DNA from: JBBDST01 sp040904765
GTDB taxonomy: Bacteria; Actinomycetota; Nitriliruptoria; Nitriliruptorales; Nitriliruptoraceae
Assembly: GCA_040904765.1 (NCBI GenBank)
Contig: JBBDST010000008.1
Span: forward strand, 1 to 64,000
DNA length: 64,000 nucleotides
Direction: 5' to 3'
In this document: positions 44,292 to 53,053 of the stretch, piece by piece
Numbering within the stretch: position 1 is the stretch's first letter
Layout of the letters: every line of letters begins with the position of its first letter
The notes under the pieces: model-generated
The model's input: only the letters and a program-made list of their open reading frames with translations
Told to the model about the DNA's origin: nothing
The model's database searches: none
Program-made: the position numbers and the translations under genes

Positions 44292-45170
44292 GTGCGCCTG
44301 CATCTTGTTGATGGCACTTACGAGTTGGTGCGCGCGCATTTTGCTCCAGGGCCGTCACGTTCGGATAATTCTGGTCGCAATGTGAAGGCTAGTGTGGGTC
44401 TGATTGCATCACTGATCAAACTGTTACATGACCCGGCTGAGGCCGTAACGCATATTGCGGTGGCTTTTGACGATCCCATTGAAAGTTTTCGTAACCGCTT
44501 GTTTGACGGTTATAAGACCAGCGCTTCGTTGCCTAACGATGTGTTGGAACAGTTTCCCCTCGCGCAAGCAGGCATCTGCGCTTTAGGCCTTGCCTTGTGG
44601 CCACAAGACGAGTTTGAAGCCGATGATGCGATTGCGACGGCGGCAACTCGCGCGGATGATGCGTTTCGTGAGATCCGGATCCTCTCTCCCGACAAAGATT
44701 TTGGGCAGTTGGTGAACGACCGGGTTGTGCAGATCGATCGCGCCCGAAACCGAGTGCTTGATGCGGCCGGGGTTGCCGATCGTTTAGGTGTGACTCCAGC
44801 TGGTGTGCCACTGTTGTTAGCGCTCCAAGGAGATGCCGCTGACGGCATCCCTGGCGTACCAGGTTTTGGCGCGAAAAGTGCACAGACGGTGGTCAATCGT
44901 TATGGCGCTTTAGATGCGATTCCGACTGCATGTGCGCAGTGGGACGTATCGTTACGTGGCCGCGACAAGCTATGTGAAACGCTCAATGCCATGCGCTCTG
45001 AAATTGCGCTGTATGAGACGTTGGCGCGGTTAAGAACGGACGTTCCGCTTGATTGTGGTGTGGCTGATGTGCTGTTTGGTGGGATCCCTCAAGCAGCGTT
45101 TGTGGCCTGGTGTGACACGGTGAACGCAACTAGTTTGAAGACACGTCCTCGCCGGTGGAAGCACGCATGA
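44292..45170 (+). CDS. 5'-3' exonuclease (FEN / PolA-N family)
   Basis: 292 residues, equivalent to the N-terminal nuclease domain of DNA polymerase I. The N-terminus MRLHLVDGTYELVRAHFA and VAFDDPIESFRNRLFDGYK give acidic metal ligands; EFEADDAIATAA and LSPDKDFGQLV are the central Asp/Glu cluster; LQGDAADGIPGVPGFGAKSAQTVV is the helix-hairpin-helix. A stand-alone protein removes RNA primers or flaps. GTG start; ATGA overlap with murJ. Confidence 0.88.
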   Translation: MRLHLVDGTYELVRAHFAPGPSRSDNSGRNVKASVGLIASLIKLLHDPAEAVTHIAVAFDDPIESFRNRLFDGYKTSASLPNDVLEQFPLAQAGICALGLALWPQDEFEADDAIATAATRADDAFREIRILSPDKDFGQLVNDRVVQIDRARNRVLDAAGVADRLGVTPAGVPLLLALQGDAADGIPGVPGFGAKSAQTVVNRYGALDAIPTACAQWDVSLRGRDKLCETLNAMRSEIALYETLARLRTDVPLDCGVADVLFGGIPQAAFVAWCDTVNATSLKTRPRRWKHA

Positions 45171-46840
45171 CCGAGCCACGAGACGGCAATAACGATCGGC
45201 TTGCCAAGCACAGCAATCAGGTGGCGGCAGGGATCGTGCTGTCACGCATTTTTGGCGTGTTACGAGAAGCACTTTTCGGTGCGTTTCTCGGTACGGGTGC
45301 AGCGGCAGATGCATTCCGCGCAGCGTTACGTATCCCCAACTTGCTACAGAATTTGTTGGGTGAGGGGGTGCTGTCTGCATCATTCATACCGGTGTATGCA
45401 CGCCTGGTTGACGAAGGCCGAGAGCGTGAAGCAGGGGCACTCGCCGGAGCAACAGCAGCGTTTCTGGCTTTGCTGGTCACGGTCGTGGTGACGCTTGGCA
45501 TGTTGTTTGCCGAACCGCTCGCAAAAATTCTCACCCCAGGCTTTAACGATGGCGGGGAACGGTTCGCGCTCACCGTCACGCTGGTACGAGTCGTGTTTCC
45601 TGGTGTTGGGCTGCTGGTGCTCTCTGCTTGGTGTTTGGGTGTTTTGAACGCCCACCGCCAGTTCTTTGTCAGTTATGTCGCACCCGTATTTTGGAACATT
45701 GCCATCATCGCTGCAGTTTTGACCAGTGCGATTGCGGGCGGCACCGATACGAACATTGCATATGCAGCGGCGGTTGGCACGGTTATTGGAGCCTTCTTAC
45801 AGTTCGTCAGTCAACTACCGCGCCTGCGGCGCACCGCCAAACACATCGTGTTTCGCTTGACGTTTAGCATTGAAGGTGTACGTGAAGTGTTCACACGTTT
45901 TGGCACGGTCGTGCTCGGGCGTGGGTCAGTGCAGATTGCAAGTTACATCGAACTTGCTATCGCTTCGCTGCTTGCTGCGGGCACGCTGGCTGCGCTCGGT
46001 TATGCCCAAGTGCTGTATTTGCTGCCAATTGCCGTGTTTGGAATGAGCGTTGCGGCGGCGGAACTGCCTGAGTTGTCGACGAGAAATGCCGGCGTGATCG
46101 AAAATGCACAACCAAAAATTGAACGTGCGTTTGGTCGCGTCGCGTTTTTTGTAGCGCCCAGTGCCGTCATGTTAATTGTTGCTGGTGACCACATTGTTGC
46201 GTTGCTCTATCAAGGTGTGCGCTTTAGTGTCGACGATGTTCAGCACGTCGGCATTATCGTTAGCCTGTACGGCTTTGCGTTACTGGCTGCAACGAGCAGT
46301 CGTGTGTTGCAGTCAGTGTTGTTTGCTGTGGGTGATGTCAGAAGCCCTGCCGTGTTTGCTTTGCTGCGGGTCTTAACTGGTTTGGGCATTGCACTCGTGC
46401 TGATTTTTCCGCTTGATGCGTGGCAGATTGGGGTAAACGGAATAACCCAAGTGCGGGAAGCAAGCTTTGGTGTGACCCCGTTGGATGAACGGGCGTCGCT
46501 TGAGAGCTTGCGGCGGCTGGGAGTACTTGGACTGGTCGCAGGTTCCGTTGTTGGGGCGTGGCTTGAATACGGCCTGTTGCGGCGTCGAGTCGTAAAGCTC
46601 GGTCTCACTGTTCGCATCGGCGGAGACAGTCGCCGGGCGGTGTTTGTCGCTGCCGTGCTCACGGCAGCAGCCGGCGTGTTACTGCGGATTTTTGTGCCAT
46701 TTGGAAGTGGCACAAAATTTGGTGGAGTGCCGCTGTTGCTTGCGATGGCGGCGATCTATTTGTGGGTGACGCTCTCCTACCAGGTTGACGACGCCAATCG
46801 TCTCCGGGCAGCTCTTACCCGTTTGAAATGGCGGCGCTAA
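45167..46840 (+). CDS. murJ: Lipid II flippase MurJ
   Basis: Moves the peptidoglycan precursor lipid II across the membrane. ATG 45167 overlaps the exonuclease stop and gives 557 residues with about 13-14 hydrophobic helices. The amino end ILSRIFGVLREALFGAFLGTGAAADAFRAALRIPNLLQNLLGEGVLSASFIPVY is the MurJ signature. It lacks the long C-terminal kinase-like extension of mycobacterial MviN. Its stop overlaps the convergent DUF2017 stop by four bases. Confidence 0.92.
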   Translation: MTEPRDGNNDRLAKHSNQVAAGIVLSRIFGVLREALFGAFLGTGAAADAFRAALRIPNLLQNLLGEGVLSASFIPVYARLVDEGREREAGALAGATAAFLALLVTVVVTLGMLFAEPLAKILTPGFNDGGERFALTVTLVRVVFPGVGLLVLSAWCLGVLNAHRQFFVSYVAPVFWNIAIIAAVLTSAIAGGTDTNIAYAAAVGTVIGAFLQFVSQLPRLRRTAKHIVFRLTFSIEGVREVFTRFGTVVLGRGSVQIASYIELAIASLLAAGTLAALGYAQVLYLLPIAVFGMSVAAAELPELSTRNAGVIENAQPKIERAFGRVAFFVAPSAVMLIVAGDHIVALLYQGVRFSVDDVQHVGIIVSLYGFALLAATSSRVLQSVLFAVGDVRSPAVFALLRVLTGLGIALVLIFPLDAWQIGVNGITQVREASFGVTPLDERASLESLRRLGVLGLVAGSVVGAWLEYGLLRRRVVKLGLTVRIGGDSRRAVFVAAVLTAAAGVLLRIFVPFGSGTKFGGVPLLLAMAAIYLWVTLSYQVDDANRLRAALTRLKWRR

Positions 46841-47328
46841 TCAGTTGTGGGGTCGTTTAGGAGGGCTAACAGTTCTTCTTGCCACCAAGCGAGATGGTCG
46901 ATGATTGCCAGTGCGTGTTGACGTTCGTCGTCTGGCGCAATGGTGTCACGGTCGAACGCGTCAATGTCGATACTGGCGCCAAGCATCAGGCGCATGTCAT
47001 TGATCAGTTGCAGTACCTGGTCGATGTCATCAACGGCGACGATCAGACGGTAGATATTGCGATGCCGGGTAGCGCTGTTAAGCCACACGTCGGCGGCATG
47101 CAACGACTGCTCACGCCACGCCAACAGGCCTTCGTTCACCCGTGGCGTGTTGGCAGCGTCAGAGTCAAGGACCTGAGGTGGAAAGAGGCGCCGGAAACGG
47201 CGATCTTCAGGATCTGCAGCGGTCACACAGCCTGACAAATCGGCGTAAAGCGTAAGTAGCAGGTCGTATTCGACCGCATGAAACGTGCATTGGATATTGG
47301 TGCCGACACGCTGAAACCTCGCCATCAC
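46837..47328 (-). CDS. DUF2017-family protein
   Basis: 163 residues, largely helical, with acidic loops (HAVEYDLLLTLYADLSG, LIVAVDDIDQVLQLINDMRLMLGASI). DUF2017 proteins are encoded next to clpS in most actinobacteria (Rv1332 next to Rv1331), as here, with a four-base overlap. Function unknown; the conserved pairing suggests a role in N-degron recognition or ClpS control. It converges on murJ. Confidence 0.8.
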   Translation of the reverse strand: MMARFQRVGTNIQCTFHAVEYDLLLTLYADLSGCVTAADPEDRRFRRLFPPQVLDSDAANTPRVNEGLLAWREQSLHAADVWLNSATRHRNIYRLIVAVDDIDQVLQLINDMRLMLGASIDIDAFDRDTIAPDDERQHALAIIDHLAWWQEELLALLNDPTTD

Positions 47329-47621
47329 ACGCCTTTTTGCATGGTGGCATGTAATCCGAAACGTTGTAATGCGGCAACGTATGCTTCGGCTTGATCTTTT
47401 GGTTCAGATGCGACCAGGGCCTTACCGTTGTTGTGCACTTCCAACATTAACTTGGTGGCAACTGCCGTCGAAAAACCGAAAACTTTCTTCAGGACGTACA
47501 CGACGTAAGACATGAGATTTACCGGATCGTCCCAAACGATCACGTCCCATGGAACATCAAGCGTCTGAATGACCTCGGTGTCTGGCGCCTCAACGGGAGT
47601 GGGGAGACTAGGCGAAGTCAT
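47325..47621 (-). CDS. clpS: ATP-dependent Clp protease adapter ClpS
   Basis: Binds proteins with Leu, Phe, Trp or Tyr at the N-terminus and delivers them to the Clp ATPase. 98 residues: a flexible N-terminus, then WDVIVWDDPVNLMSYVVYVLKKVFGFSTAVATKLMLEVHNNGKALV, containing the residue-binding pocket. Length is normal. Co-operonic with DUF2017. Confidence 0.95.
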   Translation of the reverse strand: MTSPSLPTPVEAPDTEVIQTLDVPWDVIVWDDPVNLMSYVVYVLKKVFGFSTAVATKLMLEVHNNGKALVASEPKDQAEAYVAALQRFGLHATMQKGV

Positions 47622-47663
47622 AAGGCGCTCGACGGTGTCACCGTGTGGCGTAGACGTCGTGGA

Positions 47664-47969
47664 CTAGCGCCGACGACGGCGAGCCATGCGACGCTGACGT
47701 TCACGCTCTTCAAGGTCATCCCAGAACGGCGGTGCAGCCATCGTCAAGCCGGCCGGGGTGTGCGGAGGAGCTTTCTTTGTCACTTCGATCGACACAGCCG
47801 CGCGACGCCCAGTTTCGCTGTCTTTTGATTCAAACGCGATGTGGTCGCCTGTTTGCAAACCCAGACGCGATGCTTCATCACCTGCGACGTAGAATTCGTG
47901 GCCAGTGTCGTCGACGATAACGCCAAAATTACGTGCGTTGTTGATGAGTTTGACGTGTCCGGTAGGCAT
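47664..47969 (-). CDS. Cold-shock-like OB-fold protein with Arg-rich tail
   Basis: 101 residues. The first ~65 follow the cold-shock-domain pattern: GHVKLINNARNFGVIVDDTGHEFYV, GLQTGDHIAFESKDSETGRRAAVSI. The usual RNP1 aromatics are thinned (NFGVI in place of GFGFI). A second segment ends in a strongly basic tail (REERQRRMARRRRR-like). It probably binds RNA or single-stranded DNA. Located downstream of the DUF2384-like gene in the same direction. Confidence 0.75.
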   Translation of the reverse strand: MPTGHVKLINNARNFGVIVDDTGHEFYVAGDEASRLGLQTGDHIAFESKDSETGRRAAVSIEVTKKAPPHTPAGLTMAAPPFWDDLEERERQRRMARRRRR

Positions 47970-48052
47970 AAGTGGTTAGACCTCAGAAAAAGAAGGGATG
48001 CTCAAAAGAAAAAGACGTTGTAAGTCTATCGTAGCCGGTGAGCTGGAGCGAG

Positions 48053-48343
48053 TTAACCTCGGGCTGCTGCCCAAGCACGAGCTGCATCTTCAACGTCATC
48101 AAAGTCGCCTGAGGTGAGCCTTTGGACCGGGGTATGACCTTCAAGGCGCTGTTGTGGGCTTAAAAGCCAGATGCGGATGCTGGCATCGTCTGCCCAGCCT
48201 TGCAGCACACGCAGAACGTCTAAAGCGGCATGTAACGCTTGGCGGCTGTCACCTAGCGGCGCATCAAGCAGTTGATCGACCGCTTCGTCGCCGACGATGT
48301 TGCGCAGTTCCATCTCGTCATCAAGTGGATCGTCACGATACAT
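48053..48343 (-). CDS. DUF2384 (MbcA/ParS/Xre toxin-binding) domain-like protein
   Basis: 96 residues. The C-terminal half, IRIWLLSPQQRLEGHTPVQRLTSGDFDDVEDAARAWAAARG, follows the DUF2384 pattern seen in antitoxins of RES-type toxins. The N-terminal half lacks a clear helix-turn-helix. No RES-domain toxin is encoded next to it; the neighbours are a coiled-coil protein (11-base overlap) and a cold-shock-like protein. So it is an orphan of this family, perhaps a house regulator. Confidence 0.62.
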   Translation of the reverse strand: MYRDDPLDDEMELRNIVGDEAVDQLLDAPLGDSRQALHAALDVLRVLQGWADDASIRIWLLSPQQRLEGHTPVQRLTSGDFDDVEDAARAWAAARG

Positions 48344-48671
48344 CAGGTAAGTCTTTCAGGGCGTGATACTGCCGTTCGCAGTCTTTCAAGAAGTCGTCGG
48401 CAGCATCTATGCGTACAGGCAAGCGATCCAGTTCGTCGTAAATCAGTGCGAGACGTTCCGTGACCATCTCAAACACGGCCTGGTCGTTTGGTTGAAACAG
48501 GCGTCGGTAGCGGCGGTCGACAGTATCGATCAACGCTGCCGATTCGGACTGGTTGCGCCGTAACCGTCTTGCTTCGGCATTGAGATACTCCTCATAATTG
48601 CGCAACTGTTGTGCTTCTTCACGTGCGCGTAGCAGTGCGAAGTACGCCGTCTCAGTTTCTGGTGACTCCAT
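48333..48671 (-). CDS. Coiled-coil protein of unknown function
   Basis: 112 residues, nearly all helical and highly charged: FALLRAREEAQQLRNYEEYLNAEARRLRR, then a break and RLALIYDELDRLPVRIDAADDFLKDCERQ. No family recognised. It overlaps the DUF2384-like gene, which suggests that the two proteins work together. Confidence 0.62.
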   Translation of the reverse strand: MESPETETAYFALLRAREEAQQLRNYEEYLNAEARRLRRNQSESAALIDTVDRRYRRLFQPNDQAVFEMVTERLALIYDELDRLPVRIDAADDFLKDCERQYHALKDLPDVS

Positions 48672-48678
48672 TGCAGTC

Positions 48679-49128
48679 CTACGCCGGTTGGCACCGGGTT
48701 TGAAGCCCAGTGAGCGTTTGTGCGATCAGGGTTTCGGCGGCGCGACGTTTCATCACACGCGGTAGGGCCATCGCAACATCAACGTCGATGGTGTAACGCA
48801 CGGTCGTGATGCCGTCTGCATGGCTTAGCCGGTACTCGCCATCGAACTGGCTGAGCAGATCAGCGTCAACGAGCTCCCAGCTCACCATCGCCACGTCGTA
48901 ACGGTAAGTCAGCGTGTAGCGCAGCTGGGTGAGTTTAATATCAATCAGAAAGGTTGCTTTTTGCACCCGACCTTCCGTGTCATACGCATCAATTATGACG
49001 TCGAGGATGCCCTCATTCCATGAGGGATACGCCTCGATCGAGGTCAAGACCTCGGCAACGCGCTCGAGTGGTTCACGAAATGAGACATCGCCACTGACCC
49101 GCTCCCCCATATCGTTACCTGTCGCCAT
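48679..49128 (-). CDS. SRPBCC (START-like) family protein
   Basis: 149 residues with the helix-grip pattern: VSGDVSFREPLERVAEVLTSIEAYPSWNEGILDVIIDAYDTEGRVQKATFLIDIKL, then alternating strands and a long C-terminal helix (VMKRRAAETLIAQTLTGLQTRC). Such proteins bind a hydrophobic ligand or act as cyclases; the ligand is unknown. Its start overlaps the nuclease gene by 14 bases. Confidence 0.8.
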   Translation of the reverse strand: MATGNDMGERVSGDVSFREPLERVAEVLTSIEAYPSWNEGILDVIIDAYDTEGRVQKATFLIDIKLTQLRYTLTYRYDVAMVSWELVDADLLSQFDGEYRLSHADGITTVRYTIDVDVAMALPRVMKRRAAETLIAQTLTGLQTRCQPA

Positions 49129-50125
49129 TGTCCGCGTTTAGCCCGTGGTCCGTGTCGGTGTTCGTAAGGTCATCTCGCAAACGACGCTGTGCTTCTTCCC
49201 GCGTACGAAACGTGTCGATTTCACGCAGTAACCGTCGCCGGTCCGCCTCCAACTGTAACGTCAACTCGGCAAACGTTTCACCGTCAGGCCCAGACCAGGC
49301 AGGACACAACGTTTGAAAATCACACCAGTTACACAGCGGATTAGGTTCGGGTGCGAACGCGCTAGCGCGGATAGCTTCAGCTGTTTCTAACACGGTCGCG
49401 CGGGCTTTATCAAGATCAAGTTCGCTCACGGGCACCGTGATACTCACCCCAGGTACAACAAAGTCAAGGGCGACGCTTTCGGGCAAACGCCCATACAGGT
49501 ATTCGCACGCCAACGCATACAACGACAGCTGTAGTGAGCGTGACACGTCTTGGTAAGTCTTGGCCTTACGGTTGGTTTTGTAGTCGATGACGTGCAACCC
49601 CCCGTCGTCATCAACATCCACACGATCGATCGATCCGACGATCGTCACGTTGTTGCCCATCGGCATGTCAAACCACTGTTCGGTGGCGAGCGGCAACCGA
49701 AAATCGTCAACGACACGCTGGTAGTAACGGCGCAACACCTCTTGAGCGTGCCGGTAATACTCCATCTGTTCGTCACGAGGCAGGCTTACGAAACCAGATT
49801 TGTCCCACTTGGCGTACAGCGTGTCCAACAACACCTCAAGGGGTGGAGCTGTTGGCAGTTTGCGGTCAAAGAATGCTTCGAGTGCGGCATGCACGGAATT
49901 ACCAAAACTTAAATGTGGCGACGGTTTTTGAGGCAACTTGTCGATGTAGGCAAACCGGAATTTGAGGCCACAGTTTTGATACGTATCGATCCGGCTAAAA
50001 GACAGCCGCAACCGGTCGAGTTGTTCGATACCAAGCGGCAACGTGGGTTCAAACACACCAAAATTGCTCGCTGTCACGTCAGCGGGCAGCACAGAAGGTG
50101 AGCTATCGGCGTCATTGTCGGGCAT
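49115..50125 (-). CDS. RecB-like PD-(D/E)XK nuclease with Fe-S cluster cysteines
   Basis: 336 residues. The nuclease core has LSFGNSVHAALEAFF, then GSIDRVDVDDDGGLHVIDYKTN, giving the Asp and DYK metal/catalytic residues, and the QLSLYALACEYLYG helix. An early Cys (TYQNCGLKFRFAYI) and three late ones (PLCNWCDFQTLCPAW) form the iron-sulfur ligand set of the AddB/Cas4 group. No helicase domain is fused and no cas genes are near. Probably a stand-alone repair nuclease; a helical C-terminus follows. Confidence 0.87.
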   Translation of the reverse strand: MPDNDADSSPSVLPADVTASNFGVFEPTLPLGIEQLDRLRLSFSRIDTYQNCGLKFRFAYIDKLPQKPSPHLSFGNSVHAALEAFFDRKLPTAPPLEVLLDTLYAKWDKSGFVSLPRDEQMEYYRHAQEVLRRYYQRVVDDFRLPLATEQWFDMPMGNNVTIVGSIDRVDVDDDGGLHVIDYKTNRKAKTYQDVSRSLQLSLYALACEYLYGRLPESVALDFVVPGVSITVPVSELDLDKARATVLETAEAIRASAFAPEPNPLCNWCDFQTLCPAWSGPDGETFAELTLQLEADRRRLLREIDTFRTREEAQRRLRDDLTNTDTDHGLNADNGDR

Positions 50126-50166
50126 GCGTTAAACCTAGTGGGCGGTTGCGACGTTTGGGTATGACG

Positions 50167-50946
50167 TCACTCGCCGCGAGTAGCTAGCGCTAATACAGCA
50201 TCATGGAGATATCCGTTGCTGCTCACTCCGCTGCCCGCGTCAGCTCTCGCAGTGCCATCCAACGCGGTAAACCGGCCGCCTGCAGACTCAACGAGCAGTT
50301 TCACTGCTGCCAGATCCCACAGTTTGGCTTCTGCATCAATTGCGATATCAGTGCTGCCGGCAGCAACCAAACAGTGCTGCCAAAAATCGCCATAACCGCG
50401 TGTGCGGCGAGATTGGGCCACAAGTGCATTAACAAGCGGTTGCTGGCTAGCTGTTACAAAATGACTTAATCCGCCAAAGGACACTTCCGCATCGGCAATC
50501 GTCGTTGTTTCACTGACGGCGATATTGCGGCCATCTTGGTGACTACCAGCGTCACGTATCGCGTCGAAACGGGTCGTTAATGCTGGTGCCGAGATAACAC
50601 TGGCTACCTCTTGACCGTCGACACGTACCGCAATGAGAGTTGCAAAAATCGGGTTGCCTGACACAAAGTTGGCGGTTCCATCAATCGGGTCGATCACCCA
50701 AGTGGGTGCGTCAGGATCACCTTGTGTGACACCGTCTTCTTCGCCCAGAATGGAATGATCGGGGAAAGCATGCGTTATCGCAGCACGGATGCGTTGCTCT
50801 GTTTCGAGGTCGCATGCCGTAACCCAAGAACCGTCCTGCTTGGTGTCGACGGCGCCGTGCTGGCGAAACGCAGCCAAGGTGATTTGGTCGGCGTCGTCAG
50901 CGAATGACAAAGCTGCATCCCGCCAGTCAGTCCACTCTCTCACCAC
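50167..50946 (-). CDS. Inositol monophosphatase-family phosphatase, HisN-like
   Basis: 259 residues: metal-binding ILGEEDG and WVIDPIDGTANFVSGNPIFATLIA, then the C-terminal WDLAAVKLLVESAGGRFT block. This set fits histidinol-phosphate phosphatases (HisN) of actinobacteria as well as inositol-phosphate phosphatases; no his genes are near to decide. Overlaps the upstream unknown gene by seven bases. Confidence 0.85.
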   Translation of the reverse strand: MVREWTDWRDAALSFADDADQITLAAFRQHGAVDTKQDGSWVTACDLETEQRIRAAITHAFPDHSILGEEDGVTQGDPDAPTWVIDPIDGTANFVSGNPIFATLIAVRVDGQEVASVISAPALTTRFDAIRDAGSHQDGRNIAVSETTTIADAEVSFGGLSHFVTASQQPLVNALVAQSRRTRGYGDFWQHCLVAAGSTDIAIDAEAKLWDLAAVKLLVESAGGRFTALDGTARADAGSGVSSNGYLHDAVLALATRGE

Positions 50947-51407
50947 TCGAACGACATGTCGTTAAAGCGCAGGATGATGTCGTTTGGTTGGACGGTGAGT
51001 ACGACGTCATCACGCGGTACCCACAAGGGGATACAGGGGCCTTGCCCGGCATGTCCCATCAGACAGATCAGCACCTGGCCTGCTTCATCGACACCTACGA
51101 TCTGGCGGGCATAGCTGAGTAGTTCATGGAACTCAGCAGAACCGGCACGCCGCTTCTGATATGCCGTAGCCCAACGGGATTCTGATTTGCCGTAGTTTGC
51201 AATCACTTGACCCGGAGCGAGTTTAGAAATGCCGTTGAGTGAACGCACGACACGTAACGGCGTGTCCTGTTTAGGGATTTTCCCGACGCGGATCGCAGCG
51301 TCGCATTCCGACAGGCGTCCTGGCAGGTCAGCAATCTCGAAGATGCCAGCCGCCTGTGCAGCCTTTTGGCGTTCGGTCGGGATCTGAACCTCAATCTTTG
51401 TGGCCAC
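50940..51407 (-). CDS. Unknown protein
   Basis: 155 residues, no recognised family. Mixed composition with a strand-rich C-terminus (QVLICLMGHAGQGPCIPLWVPRDDVVLTVQPNDIILRF) and a basic middle (YGKSESRWATAYQKRRAG). The start has GAGGAG upstream, so it probably heads the nine-gene minus-strand run down to DUF2017. Confidence 0.6.
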   Translation of the reverse strand: MATKIEVQIPTERQKAAQAAGIFEIADLPGRLSECDAAIRVGKIPKQDTPLRVVRSLNGISKLAPGQVIANYGKSESRWATAYQKRRAGSAEFHELLSYARQIVGVDEAGQVLICLMGHAGQGPCIPLWVPRDDVVLTVQPNDIILRFNDMSFEW

Positions 51408-51439
51408 GAAGGCTCCTCACTGAGCGGGCGTGTGACACG

Positions 51440-51464
51440 GCGGTGTAGTTGATGATCACACCGC
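51440..51464. promoter_or_regulatory. Inverted repeat in divergent promoter region
   Basis: GCGGTGT (51440-51446) and ACACCGC (51458-51464) form a perfect 7-bp inverted repeat, 33 bases upstream of the unknown gene's start and within the 239-base divergent gap (51408-51646). It is a candidate operator. No convincing -35/-10 pair was seen. Confidence 0.3.
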
Positions 51465-51646
51465 AACGTGTGCACCTAGTGTAAAGCTTTTCTCTACGAA
51501 GAACGTAGCAACATTGCCAGCAGCATTGTGTATGTTTGGCCCGTGGGAGGCATTGCACTGACGTTGGGAGCTGTGCACAAGATGCATACCGGTCTGCAAG
51601 GTCATAGCTGTGCAGGTGAATACGACGATCTTATAGGAGTCTGGGA

Positions 51647-52966
51647 ATGCGAACTGATTCATTGACGTCACAGATGTCGCAAGATGAACTGTATGCGTTA
51701 TCGCTTGAGGTGATGCCCGGTGGTGCCGGTGTCGGCGCATACGCCATGCCTGATGATGCACGCTTCATCATCAACCGTGGTGAAGGCTCCAAACTGCTGT
51801 CGACTGAAGGTAAGTGGTACATCGACTACGTCGGTGGAGCAGGTGCGTTGATCATTGGGCATGCGTTTCCCAGTGTTGTTGAAGCCGCCCAAGCTCAAGT
51901 GGCTAAGGGCTTGCACCTGTATGGGACATTGAATGAACCAGCGATCCAGTACGCGCGGGTGCTTGTGGATGCGATCCCCTGCGCCGATCAGGTCGTTTAT
52001 GCGACAACTGGTTCTGAGGCAACGTTTTATGCCATGCGTATTGCACGTGCCTACACCGGCCGCAGCAAGGTTGTGAAATGCGAAGGCGCGTACCACGGCA
52101 ACCATGACTACTCCAGTTTTAGTGTCTCCCCGAAAACGCTTTCGGAATATCCGGTTGGTCAGCCCGACACCGGTGGTATTCCAACTGGCATTCGCGAACA
52201 AATCCTCATTGCGCCGTACAACGATCTTGACACGGTCGCACGTATCTTTAAGGAACATCAAGATGACATTGCAGCATTGATTGTTGAACCCGTGCAGCGC
52301 AACATTCCCCCACAACCAGGATTTTTAGAAGGTTTGCGAGAACTCTGTACAGAGCACGGCATCGTCCTCATTTTTGATGAGGTCGTCACCGGTTTTCGTC
52401 TCGCTTACGGCGGTGCACAGGAATTTTTCGGTGTTACCCCAGATCTTGCTACCTACGGCAAAATTGTGGGGGGCGGGGGGCCAGGATCGTGTGTTGCCGG
52501 ACGGCGTGAAATTATGGGCCAAAGCGATCCGGTTATTCGCGGTCAGGACAACTACGCATATGTCAATGGAACTCTGCACGGCAATCCGATCGGATGTGTG
52601 GCCGGCATGGCGACGTTGCAGGAACTACGCACTCCAGGGTTTTACGATCGGCTGCATGCTCGCACTGAGACGTTTAAAGGACAGGTGCAGGCCATCCTTG
52701 ATAACCATGGGCTTGAGGCACGCGTTTGGGGCACGGGATCATTGTGGCAGACGGTGTTTATGGATCGTATTCCAACCCGCCATGCAGACATGATGAATGC
52801 CGATATGGCGTTAACGAAAGAACTTGACCGTCAACTGCTGTTGCGCGGAATCTATGTGCTGCCAGGTGTTCGTCGTTTCGTGTCGTCCGTTCATACTGAT
52901 GAAGATTTCGCGACAACCTATGCGGCGTTGGATGACGCGTGTACGACAGTAAAAGCCAACCTGTAG
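51647..52966 (+). CDS. Class III aminotransferase, glutamate-1-semialdehyde aminomutase-like
   Basis: 439 residues. PLP motifs: TTGSEATFYAMRIARAYTGRSKVVKCEGAYHGNHD, IVEPVQRNIPPQPGFLEGLRELC, LIFDEVVTGFRLAYGGAQEFFGVTPDLATYGKIVGGGGPGSCVAG (the Lys binds PLP). Closest in form to HemL and related stand-alone aminotransferases. The glycine-rich loop has GGGGPG where HemL has GGGLPVGA, and there are no other heme genes near, so a different amino ketone or amino alcohol substrate is likely. TAGGAG upstream of ATG 51647. Confidence 0.87.
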   Translation: MRTDSLTSQMSQDELYALSLEVMPGGAGVGAYAMPDDARFIINRGEGSKLLSTEGKWYIDYVGGAGALIIGHAFPSVVEAAQAQVAKGLHLYGTLNEPAIQYARVLVDAIPCADQVVYATTGSEATFYAMRIARAYTGRSKVVKCEGAYHGNHDYSSFSVSPKTLSEYPVGQPDTGGIPTGIREQILIAPYNDLDTVARIFKEHQDDIAALIVEPVQRNIPPQPGFLEGLRELCTEHGIVLIFDEVVTGFRLAYGGAQEFFGVTPDLATYGKIVGGGGPGSCVAGRREIMGQSDPVIRGQDNYAYVNGTLHGNPIGCVAGMATLQELRTPGFYDRLHARTETFKGQVQAILDNHGLEARVWGTGSLWQTVFMDRIPTRHADMMNADMALTKELDRQLLLRGIYVLPGVRRFVSSVHTDEDFATTYAALDDACTTVKANL

Positions 52967-52973
52967 ATACGAC

Positions 52974-53019
52974 AGTTCCGGCACGGTAAGGCAAGAAAGT
53001 TGCCTACCGTGCCGGAACT
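52974..53019. terminator. Bidirectional terminator-like hairpin
   Basis: A stem of about 19 bp (AGTTCCGGCACGGTA... with its complement ending at 53019) has a single bulged A and a short loop. It lies between the convergent ends of the aminotransferase and subtilase genes. No strong T-run on either side. Confidence 0.75.
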
Positions 53020-53053
53020 GCGGCACATCCATCACAAGTTGACTGTGGGGATG

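Noticed and set aside
49115..50125. Cas4 of a CRISPR system
   Set aside because: The Fe-S nuclease motif is shared with RecB/AddB proteins, and no cas genes or repeat array occur in the window.
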